Shown piece by piece: positions 8,986 to 16,423 of a stretch of DNA of 41,786 bases. The notes beneath the pieces were generated by a model. That model did no database searches and was not told the DNA's origin. It saw only the letters and a program-made list of their open reading frames with translations. Where the stretch lies: contig JALVXD010000135.1 in NCBI GenBank assembly GCA_027038295.1, positions 1 to 41,786 on the forward strand. The letters are read 5' to 3'. Made by a program: the position numbers and the translations under genes. This DNA is from Campylobacteraceae bacterium (lineage in GTDB: Bacteria; Campylobacterota; Campylobacteria; Campylobacterales; Sulfurovaceae). Every line of letters begins with the position of its first letter. The stretch's first letter is position 1.

Positions 8986-9795
8986 TTAAAAGAGTCTTCC
9001 TGTTGCAAAGACTTCTAACTCTTGCTTGGAGTAGAGTAGTTTATTTTCAATAGTATCACAAGGTAGAGTAACTTTTTCTTTTTGGGGTTTGGATTGACTA
9101 TTTTTATCTTTTGGTCTTAACTCTTTTTTATTTTTTTTATTTTTATTAGTTTGGTATTGTCTTATTGAGGCGTTCATAATATATTTTGGGGTATACCATG
9201 TTGCAAATATTTCATTGGATAAGGCGTTACCGTGTATTACCTCTGCTGATATACCCAATAGGGAGAGTTGGATAAAGCTCATATAGACACAAAGAACATC
9301 TACATCTATTGCTTGAACCTCCATTATATTTTGGTATTCAAAACCATACTCTCTTTTTATTGCATCAGCTCTTGCGATTATCATTACTCCAGAGCCACAA
9401 CATGGCTCTACCATTGACTCTTTCTCTTCAATAGGATTACTACCTACAATGGAAGCCATAAATGATGAAACATAGTATGGGGTGAAGAATTGACCTTTGT
9501 ATTTAGAACCAAGCTTCAAATCCATAAAACATTCACCTAAGAAGTCACCCATTCTATCCTCTAAAGCCATTACTAGATAACTTAAGAGTTTAGGGAATAT
9601 CTCAATGACTTTTTTATTGTATTTGGAAATAGTATTCATATACTCCTTTTCAAGCTCTTCACTTTTAATAAAAGGTTGATAGAGGCTAATCGCTGTCATT
9701 TTACAAAAATCTGTAAAGAGTTCCCATGCTTGGAACTCATAACAGTTTGACTCTATTAATTTAATAAACTCATTTTGAGCAGTTTCATAATTCAT
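8986..9795 (-). CDS. N-6 DNA methylase-like protein lacking the NPPY catalytic motif
   Basis: 269 residues. GQFFTPYYVSSFMA near residue 101 and VEPCCGSGVMIIARAD near 129 match the FTP motif and SAM-binding motif I of N6-adenine methylases. QAIDVDVLCVYMSF near 162 fits the motif II acidic position. After GNALSNEIFATWYTP, where catalytic motif IV (N/D-P-P-Y/F) should follow, no such motif is present. The rest is Lys-rich with no target-recognition domain. Similar short orphan proteins occur on mobile elements (family knowledge). It may bind SAM or DNA without methylating. It heads or belongs to the three-gene minus-strand set down to 8986. Confidence 0.72.
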   Translation of the reverse strand: MNYETAQNEFIKLIESNCYEFQAWELFTDFCKMTAISLYQPFIKSEELEKEYMNTISKYNKKVIEIFPKLLSYLVMALEDRMGDFLGECFMDLKLGSKYKGQFFTPYYVSSFMASIVGSNPIEEKESMVEPCCGSGVMIIARADAIKREYGFEYQNIMEVQAIDVDVLCVYMSFIQLSLLGISAEVIHGNALSNEIFATWYTPKYIMNASIRQYQTNKNKKNKKELRPKDKNSQSKPQKEKVTLPCDTIENKLLYSKQELEVFATGRLF

Positions 9796-9806
9796 AACAT
9801 CACCAC

Positions 9807-9995
9807 TTAATAGATTATCTCTATAGAGTCATCAAGAGCATCTATATTTAAAAAACGTTTTACTTCATTTTCAGCCTCAGATAAATCTAAACATTTTAGA
9901 TATAAAACATCTTCACTTCCATCAATCACCACAAAAAAGCTTTTTTCAGACTCTTTACTACTCTTACCCTTAGGGTTTAATACAGTTTGGCTCAT
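9807..9995 (-). CDS. Small acidic hypothetical protein
   Basis: 62 residues, not recognised. It is acidic (SEAENEVKRFLNIDALDDSIEIIY at the C-terminus in part) and predicted cytoplasmic. It lies between the 116-residue unknown gene and the methylase-like gene with gaps of about 10 nt, so it is probably co-transcribed. Small acidic proteins in leading regions of mobile elements are sometimes anti-defence factors; nothing in the sequence proves that here. Confidence 0.55.
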   Translation of the reverse strand: MSQTVLNPKGKSSKESEKSFFVVIDGSEDVLYLKCLDLSEAENEVKRFLNIDALDDSIEIIY

Positions 9996-10004
9996 GCTCT
10001 TCTC

Positions 10005-10355
10005 CTACATCTCAAAGAGGTTTAATTGAATAGGAGCCAAAGAGACTTTTTCTAAATCAATCTTCTCATTTATTATTTTAAAAAAGTAGTTTTTAATCTC
10101 TTGATACGAAGATACACTTTGAGTACCATTGACAAAAACTGAACGATAACCTGTTGCAGTAAATCCCTCAAATCCATTACTTAGAGCATAAAAACTAAAA
10201 TGTACTAAACCAGTACGTTTAAAGTAGTGAGGTTCATACACCACCCCAAAGCTAAGATGATTAATTTTAAAGAAGAGGGTGAATACTAAACCATCACTTC
10301 TTTTATTAATTGACTCATTAAGCAGTTGCTTCTTATCATATATTTTATAATCCAT
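10005..10355 (-). CDS. Hypothetical protein of the predicted leading-region operon
   Basis: 116 residues, no recognised domain. It is rich in aromatic residues and predicted beta-strands (VFTLFFKINHLSFGVVYEPH) and ends in the motif-like tail LAPIQLNLFEM. QLNLF-type tails can resemble sliding-clamp binding peptides (QxxL-F), but this is only a resemblance. First gene of the minus-strand set 10355-8986. The large palindrome at 10419-10675 lies just upstream, where its promoter should be. Confidence 0.55.
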   Translation of the reverse strand: MDYKIYDKKQLLNESINKRSDGLVFTLFFKINHLSFGVVYEPHYFKRTGLVHFSFYALSNGFEGFTATGYRSVFVNGTQSVSSYQEIKNYFFKIINEKIDLEKVSLAPIQLNLFEM

Positions 10356-10418
10356 TTTTAAATCCTTTTCACTCTTTTTTTAAATTTTCTTGTTTATGAG
10401 CGTTTTGAATCCCCTACC

Positions 10419-10675
10419 TCTTTTTTATTTTCCAAGGTGGAGAGACTTTTGCCTCATATTCAAGATTTTCTCGTCCAATCACGCTTCGTTATCCCTATTG
10501 ACGAATGAAGAAGAGATAAAAAATACTTAGTTTGGAATAAAATACTTTTTATTCCAAAGTCAGTATTAACGCAGTGGTTTTAGCTAGAATGAAGTGAGGA
10601 ATATGGGCTAACGAAGCGTGAGTGGATGAGAACAGCCAGAGTGACAAAACTCTCTTTACCTTGAGAAGAAAATAA
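10419..10675. repeat. Large nested imperfect palindrome (~250 bp) upstream of the 10355-8986 genes
   Basis: Arms share one centre near 10545-10550. The core is TTTGGAATAAAA (10531-10542), loop TACT, TTTTATTCCAAA (10547-10558), a perfect 12-bp stem. Next out is CACGCTTCGTTA (10480-10491) against TAACGAAGCGTG (10609-10620), also perfect. The outermost arms, about 10420-10455 and 10643-10675, pair imperfectly (17 of 21 in 10433-10453 versus 10643-10663). No protein-coding signal is seen. It could fold as RNA or as single-stranded DNA. Confidence 0.7.
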
Positions 10676-11311
10676 AAAGAAATAAAAGAATCGGAACGAT
10701 AGTGTAGATTTTCCAAATGAATTGAATAAGCTATTGAAAAAGAACTTAGAAAATATTTGGCTCCTCTTTCTCTTTGACCTTTTATGAGTGGGTATGCAGC
10801 GAACAGCGAAATACTCTCTTATAAAAATTGGGGCAAAGATAAAGAGGAGGTCAATATTTTATCAGTAGTGGAATGGGGGTTTCATTTTTTTAGGAACAAC
10901 GTGGATAAAAAAAGGAAAGCCTTGTTCTACGGTCTCTTTTCAATAGATTGTTCAATGGCTTAGGGATTAGAACACGCAGTGCGACGTACCATGTACTCGC
11001 CTTGGAACGTAGTGGAAAGGTTCAAGCCCGACCCTTGGGTAAGCCCCACACACCCATCTCATTAATAGAGCATTTATAAAGCATTATCCAACCATTGATA
11101 AAAACCCCCTATAATAAAACCATGAAAGAGATGAGAATAAAACACTCCTTTGAATAACCTCATAAAAAAGTGCAAAACTAACACATTACTCCCTTGATAG
11201 AAACCTCCTTTGAAATTGCACTCTCTTTCAAAAGTATGACAATATGAAATAATTCAAAGTAATTAAAAAAACAATCACTATAATTATAATATTAAACCAC
11301 AAGGAGAAATA
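10676..11311. other. Non-coding stretch with a second imperfect hairpin; no gene seen
   Basis: A second nested inverted repeat occurs at 10755-10855: CTCCTCTTTCTCTTTG (10761-10776) against CAAAGATAAAGAGGAG (10834-10849), 15 of 16 pairs, with an inner arm TTTTATGAGTGGGTAT versus ATACTCTCTTATAAAA. Further on are the palindrome GTACCATGTAC near 11000 and G+C-richer sequence than its surroundings. No ORF, tRNA or rRNA was recognised from 10676 to 11311. The density of structure suggests a regulatory or transfer-related function. Confidence 0.45.
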
Positions 11312-11422
11312 ATGGAAAACACAATAACCATAGGTACAGTAATCATACTAACAACCCTATATTATCAGAAGAAGAAAAGAAAACCTATACAAAAGACAAC
11401 CATAAAATACCCACTCTTTTAA
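11312..11422 (+). CDS. 36-residue single-pass membrane peptide (hypothetical)
   Basis: ATG preceded by AAGGAGAAATA, an excellent ribosome site. The peptide begins MENTITIGTVIILTTLYY, a likely membrane helix, followed by a strongly basic segment (QKKKRKPIQK) and the tail YPLF. The charge pattern predicts a cytoplasmic C-terminus. Not recognised. It stands alone on the + strand in an otherwise non-coding region. Small transfer-associated or toxin-like membrane peptides look like this, but no antitoxin or antisense RNA is evident. Confidence 0.5.
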   Translation: MENTITIGTVIILTTLYYQKKKRKPIQKTTIKYPLF

Positions 11423-11885
11423 AGAATAAAAGATAGCGTTATATACATTCAAAACTCCTACACAAAATGACTTTAGAGAGTAAAACAATACTATACTCCC
11501 TATAATATAATTTACTCCCTAAATACATTAAAAAATACTTCAAAAACTCGGAGTCAAATCGGAATTTATTATATTAAACCAACTTCGGCAAAAAATATCA
11601 AACTTCGGCAATTATTCGCATTTATAAGTATTTTATAATATTTAGGCTCCCTGTTTTCTTGAAAAGAGGAGAAGAAAAAGAGTGATAATTTTTTACCAGA
11701 AATTTGATTATGTTAGCCATCTTTAAAATACCCTAATAAAAATAACAAAAATTCCGATAAACCATCTATTTATTAAACAAGTCCCGAATAAATAACTAAA
11801 ATTCCGAGAAAAATAAATAAATTTTTCGCTTTGTGCCAAATAACTATTCTGCTTCTAATGATTTATTATTTCATCGTATTTTATA
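11423..11885. repeat. Gene-free A+T-rich stretch with short direct repeats
   Basis: No gene was seen. Direct repeats: AACTTCGGCAA at 11581 and 11601 (20-bp period, two helical turns); a 20-bp unit matching AATAACWAAAATTCCGAKAA at 11741-11760 and 11791-11810 (18 of 20, 50-bp period); TACTCCCTA twice within 11490-11520. Helically phased short repeats in A+T-rich DNA are typical of protein-binding arrays (partition, origin or operator), but no Rep or Par gene is adjacent to assign a role. Confidence 0.4.
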
Positions 11886-13016
11886 TTAATCAATGGCTAT
11901 TGCATACCGTACATTACGCCCAGCACTACCCTCTACCTGTTCAATAAGTCCATAATCGACTAACCCAGTAATGTCTCTCTTTGCAGTAGCAATAGAGGTA
12001 CTCACCATATTTGCATACTTTTTAGTGCTTAATCCACCTTCAAAGTTTTCAATACCTTTATCAAGTAGCTTATTGAGTACCTTTAACTGTCTCTTGTTTA
12101 GAGGGTACTCTCTTGCCTTGTCCCAAAACTTCGTTTTTTGAGTAATAATTTTTATCTGCTCAAGTGAGTTTTCTATAGCACTGTTAATAATATTAGTATG
12201 CCATACTATCCATTTGGTAAAATCAAACTCTCGATTATAAAAAAGATTTTGTGACTTTTCTAAAGTATCGTAGTAGCCTTTTTTATCTTTTCTAATTGCC
12301 GTTGAGAGTGAATAGTATTTATGGTCAAGTCCAAGCTCTTTGGAGAGGATATAGTTTACTATTGCTCTAGCAATTCGTCCATTACCATCATCATAAGGGT
12401 GAATTGATACAAACCAAATATGAGCAATAGCACTCTTTATGTAGGGGTCATCTTTACTACTGTTAACATACTCTAAAAAGCTATTCATCTCCTGCCTAAG
12501 TTGCTCATATGGAGGTGCTACATAGTGAACAGTCTCTCTATAACCCTTATTTGACACAACACTCATCTCATCAGAACGATAGGTAGCAACATCAATTTTA
12601 TACCCATCACTATAACCTATAGGAAAGAGTATACTGTGCCAACCATGTAGACGCTCCTCTGTAAGTGGTTCATGATTATAACTACTATCAAGAAGTAGTG
12701 TCACAAGCCCATCTGTATGGTGCGTAGAGCTATCATTAACATAATCAAAACTCTCATCAAGCTTTTTTCTTACTGAAGAGCGAACACTATCACGACTTAG
12801 AATCTCCCCCTCAATTTCTGAAGATTGTAAAATTTCATCAATGGAAGCATCTATCAAAAATGAGTTAATCTTTTTATCATTAAGTCCAGATATTGCACCT
12901 TCTAATCTACCTGTGTTACGAGAAACTTTTGAGAGTATAGAACTAAGAGCAGAATTTCCATAGTTAAATTTTGGATATTCATCATGTTGCCAAATCCATT
13001 TTTTTATAGTTTCCAT
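11886..13016 (-). CDS. Fic-family AMP-transferase with DUF4172 N-terminus and autoinhibitory motif
   Basis: 376 residues. The N-terminus (METIKKWIWQHDEYPKFNYG) is of the DUF4172 type that precedes Fic domains. SSEIEGE near residue 67 fits the inhibitory (S/T)xxxE(G/N) motif, making this a class II Fic protein. The catalytic loop is HPYDDGNGRIAR near residue 205, complete with the His and the G-N-G-R phosphate-binding part. The C-terminal ~80 residues look like a winged helix (STSIATAKRDITGLVDYGLI), suggesting DNA binding and possible autoregulation. Such proteins AMPylate target hydroxyl groups. It is a single-gene unit; a good promoter with overlapping inverted repeats lies upstream. Confidence 0.9.
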   Translation of the reverse strand: METIKKWIWQHDEYPKFNYGNSALSSILSKVSRNTGRLEGAISGLNDKKINSFLIDASIDEILQSSEIEGEILSRDSVRSSVRKKLDESFDYVNDSSTHHTDGLVTLLLDSSYNHEPLTEERLHGWHSILFPIGYSDGYKIDVATYRSDEMSVVSNKGYRETVHYVAPPYEQLRQEMNSFLEYVNSSKDDPYIKSAIAHIWFVSIHPYDDGNGRIARAIVNYILSKELGLDHKYYSLSTAIRKDKKGYYDTLEKSQNLFYNREFDFTKWIVWHTNIINSAIENSLEQIKIITQKTKFWDKAREYPLNKRQLKVLNKLLDKGIENFEGGLSTKKYANMVSTSIATAKRDITGLVDYGLIEQVEGSAGRNVRYAIAID

Positions 13017-13051
13017 ACTTTGCCTTTAGTAAAACTCATACTGATGAGCCG

Positions 13052-13093
13052 ATTAATTGAGTTAATCCTATCATATTATGAGCTGATTGTCAA
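13052..13093 (-). promoter_or_regulatory. Promoter and likely operator of the fic gene
   Basis: On the minus strand TTGACA (13088-13093), a 17-nt spacer, then TAGGAT (13065-13070), upstream of the fic start at 13016. The palindrome ATTAATTGAGTTAAT (13052-13066) overlaps the -10 end, and CTCATACTGATGAG (13035-13048 region) lies in the leader. Inverted repeats here suggest a repressor site, perhaps for the Fic protein's own winged helix. Confidence 0.55.
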
Positions 13094-13500
13094 TTTTTAA
13101 AGGAAAATTGACTCCACAGAATGGCGTGTTATGTTAACTCAAGTATAAAGTGTTAAATATAGACAATTAATTACACTACATGAACCATGCATATTTCCAA
13201 CAAAGATTTCGAAATAATGGGTTTCCATACAAGATTTACACATAATAACAAAAGAAATCAGGGTGAAATACTAATCTCATTGCTCTTAATTCTCTATTTT
13301 AAGTAAGAACTCTTACCATACTTTATAACATTATGAAGTTATAGTATAATTGAATAGTTACATTTAGTTAATTATTTTCAAGATAGTATTTTATTTTAAT
13401 AAAATATAATTATCCTAGTTTATTATTATTTATTTTTTATATACTTATAAAACTAAAAAAATAATTTAAATTATTTTTCATAATAAACTTAATTTTAATC
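13094..13500. other. A+T-rich intergenic stretch; no gene seen
   Basis: About 400 bp between the fic promoter and the ter promoter. Very A+T-rich, with no ORF having a plausible start and ribosome site, and no RNA gene recognised. It separates the transfer-associated region from the Ter island. Confidence 0.4.
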
Positions 13501-13563
13501 ATGTATAATCTTCTGTATTAATTAAAAGATACAGTACAAAATAAATTTTTATAGGAGACAATA
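13501..13563 (+). promoter_or_regulatory. Predicted promoter and ribosome site of the + strand ter operon
   Basis: ATGTATAAT places a good -10 (TATAAT, 13504-13509) with the extended TG, about 50 nt before the terD start. The -35 is poorly defined, as often in this lineage. ATAGGAGACAATA is a strong ribosome site just before the ATG at 13564. Confidence 0.5.
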
Positions 13564-14136
13564 ATGGCAATTAGTTTAAATAAAGGTGGAAGAATAGACC
13601 TTGGAAAAGAAGCACCAAGCTTAAAAAATGTAGGATTTGGATTGGGTTGGGATGAGAATGATAGTGATACAGGAGCAGAGTTCGATTTGGATGCATCTGT
13701 TTTTATGCTTGCATCTAATGAAAAAATTCCTACAGATAATCATTTTATTTTTTATAATAATTTAACTTCACCTGATGGTTCAGTTGAACATACAGGAGAC
13801 AATTTAACTGGTGATGGTGATGGTGATGATGAGACCATTAATGTTGATTTAGACAAAATAGAAGAACGTGTTGAAGAGTTGGTTTTTGTGGTGACCGTTC
13901 ATGATGCAGATGTTAGAAATCAGAATTTTGGACAAGTACGAAATGCTTACATTCGTTTATATGACCTAGCAACTAATCACGAAATTGCACAATATGACCT
14001 AGAAGAAGATTTCTCAACAGAAACAGCCATTGAGTTTGGACGACTTTATAAGAAAAGTGGTTCATGGAGATTTAAGGCAGTTGGAGCAGGATTTAATGCA
14101 GGGCTTCAAGGTTTTGTTGATAAGTTTGTAGGTTAA
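13564..14136 (+). CDS. terD: TerD-family stress protein (first copy)
   Basis: 190 residues, standard for TerD. It begins MAISLNKGGRIDLGKEAP and has FDLDASVFML, HFIFYNN, SPDGSVEHTGDNLTGDGDGD and NQNFGQVRNAYIRL. The acidic loops GDGDGDDE and the FDLD segment are the calcium-binding sites known from TerD structures. First gene of an operon with terC, three terY genes, a phosphatase and a kinase. A close paralogue starts the opposing operon (26356-25778). Predicted cytoplasmic, acting with TerC at the membrane in response to metal, oxidant or phage stress (family knowledge). Confidence 0.95.
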   Translation: MAISLNKGGRIDLGKEAPSLKNVGFGLGWDENDSDTGAEFDLDASVFMLASNEKIPTDNHFIFYNNLTSPDGSVEHTGDNLTGDGDGDDETINVDLDKIEERVEELVFVVTVHDADVRNQNFGQVRNAYIRLYDLATNHEIAQYDLEEDFSTETAIEFGRLYKKSGSWRFKAVGAGFNAGLQGFVDKFVG

Positions 14137-14139
14137 TAG

Positions 14140-15132
14140 ATGCAATATTTTAAAGGTTCATTAATTGTTACTATTATTGGTTTGATATTGGCTTTCTACA
14201 TAGGTGGTTTTTATGCTTTATACATTACAGCTCTTTTAGCTATATTGGAAGTGTCTCTCTCTTTTGATAATGCAGTTGTAAATGCAAAAATTTTGGAGAC
14301 GATGGAACCAAAGTGGCAAAAAAGATTTATAACCTATGGTATACCGATTGCTGTTTTTGGAATGAGATTTGTATTTCCTATTATTATAGTTGCTATTGCA
14401 AGTAGCTTAGGTATTTTTGAAACATTTATGCTTGCGATAAATGAACCTGAAAAATACAAAACAACACTAGAGTCTGTTCATCAACTTATATATGCTTTTG
14501 GTGGTTCTTTTCTATTGATGGTTTTTTTAGATTTTCTTTTTGATGAAGAGAGAGAAGAAAAATGGGTGAAATTTATTGAAGATAGTAAAGCAATTGATAA
14601 ATTTGGAAAGGTCGATAGTATAAAAATTTTAATTGCTATTGCCTTAGGATTAGTGTTAACTTCAGTCACCGATAGTTCTACTATTGCAATGGCTTATTTT
14701 TCTGGAGTTTTCCTTCATGCTATTATTGTCTCACTTGATGATTTACTCAATACTGATGGAGTTAGAAGTGGTATGATGGGACTTTTATATCTAGAGATAT
14801 TAGATGCATCATTTAGTTTTGATGGCGTTATTGGTGCATTTGCTTTAAGTAGTGATATATTTATTATAATGATAGGTTTAGGAATCGGAGCTATGTTTAT
14901 AAGAAGTTTAACATTATATTTTGTTGCTAAAAAGACTCTAACAGAATATAGGTATCTTGAACACGGAGCATACTATGCTATTTTAGCACTATCTATTATT
15001 ATGTTTATTAAAATATTTACTAATGTAAATGAAGTTCTTGTGGGAACAATAGGAATTACTTTTATTGCAGTGGCACTGATACACTCTATTTTAGAGAATA
15101 CAGAAGAAACTAAAAAGGAAAACAATGCATAG
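14140..15132 (+). CDS. terC: TerC-family integral membrane protein (DUF475 type)
   Basis: 330 residues with about eight to nine hydrophobic helices. Two family signatures are present: LEVSLSFDNAVVNAK near residue 36 and LEILDASFSFDGVIGAFALS near 219, each with the membrane-buried acidic residue typical of TerC/YkoY proteins. These proteins are implicated in metal handling and in supporting metal-dependent exoenzymes or stress complexes (family knowledge). It starts 3 nt after terD and overlaps the first terY gene by 8 nt. Confidence 0.9.
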   Translation: MQYFKGSLIVTIIGLILAFYIGGFYALYITALLAILEVSLSFDNAVVNAKILETMEPKWQKRFITYGIPIAVFGMRFVFPIIIVAIASSLGIFETFMLAINEPEKYKTTLESVHQLIYAFGGSFLLMVFLDFLFDEEREEKWVKFIEDSKAIDKFGKVDSIKILIAIALGLVLTSVTDSSTIAMAYFSGVFLHAIIVSLDDLLNTDGVRSGMMGLLYLEILDASFSFDGVIGAFALSSDIFIIMIGLGIGAMFIRSLTLYFVAKKTLTEYRYLEHGAYYAILALSIIMFIKIFTNVNEVLVGTIGITFIAVALIHSILENTEETKKENNA

Positions 15133-15766
15133 AAGATTACCCATTTATATTTTAGTTGATACATCTTTTTCTATGACAGGAGAGCCTTTAAAGGCTGTTC
15201 AAAATGGATTGGATACTTTAGTCAAAGCGTTAAGGCAAGACCCACAAGCTTTAGAAACAGCTTATCTTTCTGTTATTGAATTTAATTCAAAAGCAAAACA
15301 ACTAGAAACACTAAAAGATTTAACATCATTTCAAATGCCAACATTAGAGGTTAGTGGAGCAACATCTATGGGTGAAGCACTCTCTCTATTGGTTGAGTGC
15401 ATTAAAAATGAGGTATTAGTTGAAGGGCGTAGAGATTGGAAACCAATGGTCTTTTTACTGACAGATGGAATTCCTACTGATAATCTACAAAAAGGTATTA
15501 ATGAACTAAAAAGTATTAAAATAGGTACATTTGTTGCCTGTGCTGCAGGTTCTGGGGCTAAGATAGAGTATTTAGAAAAAATAACCCCATTGGTAGTAAC
15601 TTTAGATGAAGCAAACACTGAATCCATATCCTCCTTTTTTAAGTGGGTATCAGCAAGTATCTCTGTGGGAAGTCAAAAAGTTGAGCAAGGTAAAGAGATT
15701 GACGCATTTGGAGAACTTCCACCACCACCAAAAGAAATTAATATTATTGATTTAACAAAACATTAA
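15125..15766 (+). CDS. terY: TerY-type von Willebrand factor A protein, copy 1
   Basis: 213 residues. Complete MIDAS metal site: DTSFSM near residue 12, the Thr in SGATSMGEAL near 77, and LTDGIPTD near 114. The tail carries LPPPPKEINI, shared with the next gene. TerY proteins bind a divalent metal through this site and act with a PP2C phosphatase and a kinase (the TerY-P triad described from genome analysis). Cytoplasmic, no signal peptide. Overlaps terC by 8 nt and is followed 10 nt later by a second copy. Confidence 0.9.
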   Translation: MHRRLPIYILVDTSFSMTGEPLKAVQNGLDTLVKALRQDPQALETAYLSVIEFNSKAKQLETLKDLTSFQMPTLEVSGATSMGEALSLLVECIKNEVLVEGRRDWKPMVFLLTDGIPTDNLQKGINELKSIKIGTFVACAAGSGAKIEYLEKITPLVVTLDEANTESISSFFKWVSASISVGSQKVEQGKEIDAFGELPPPPKEINIIDLTKH

Positions 15767-15776
15767 AAGGCAGAAT

Positions 15777-16421
15777 ATGAATCGAAAATTACCCGTTTAT
15801 CTTTTAATTGATTCAAGTGGTTCCATGAATGGAGAACCTATTATTTCAGTAAATGAAGGGCTTAGAGCCTTATTAAGTGCTTTACGGCAGGATCCCTATG
15901 CTTTAGAAACAGTCATGCTCTCTGTTATTACTTTTGATCGTGATGTTAAAGAAATTTTACCTCTAACAGCAGTAGAAGATGTACAACTAGACGACATTGT
16001 CCCTCCTATTTCTGGCCCAACACATTTAGGTGAGGCATTGGAGTATCTTATAGCTCGTTATCATACAGACATCAATAGAAAAAGTAAAAGTAGTAAAGGA
16101 GATTTCTCGCCCATGCTTTTTGTAATGACTGATGGGAAACCTTCTGATTTACAACTCTTTAATGAAAAAGCACAAGAAATAAAGCAACTAAACTTTGCAT
16201 CTATTATTGGTTGTGTTGCAGGACCAAAAGCAAAAAAAGAAGAACTCTTAAAGTTTGCAGATCCTGTTGTCTCTTTAGAATCTAATGATTCCAGCTCTTT
16301 CTCTGCATTTTTTAAATGGGTTTCAGACTCTATTACAGCAGGAAGTAGAAGTGGTGGATTAGAAGTAGGTGGTGCAAATAAACTTCCTCCTCCTCCAGCT
16401 GAAATAAATATAGTGATATAG
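15777..16421 (+). CDS. terY: TerY-type von Willebrand factor A protein, copy 2
   Basis: 214 residues, clearly paralogous to the flanking genes. MIDAS parts: DSSGSM near residue 12, SGPTHLGEAL near 78 and MTDGKPSD near 120. It ends LPPPPAEINIVI, the same proline-rich tail as copy 1. The conserved tail in two copies, absent from copy 3, suggests a docking peptide for a partner such as the kinase or phosphatase; that is inference. The next gene starts 2 nt after its stop. Confidence 0.9.
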   Translation: MNRKLPVYLLIDSSGSMNGEPIISVNEGLRALLSALRQDPYALETVMLSVITFDRDVKEILPLTAVEDVQLDDIVPPISGPTHLGEALEYLIARYHTDINRKSKSSKGDFSPMLFVMTDGKPSDLQLFNEKAQEIKQLNFASIIGCVAGPKAKKEELLKFADPVVSLESNDSSSFSAFFKWVSDSITAGSRSGGLEVGGANKLPPPPAEINIVI

Positions 16422-16423
16422 AT

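Noticed and set aside
11020-11060. GGTTCAAGCCC in the gene-poor region, considered as a tRNA T-arm
   Set aside because: No acceptor stem, anticodon arm or D arm can be placed around it.
13035-13080. CTGATGAG upstream of fic, considered as a hammerhead ribozyme core
   Set aside because: No matching GAAA core or flanking stems follow; the motif is part of a short palindrome in the fic leader.
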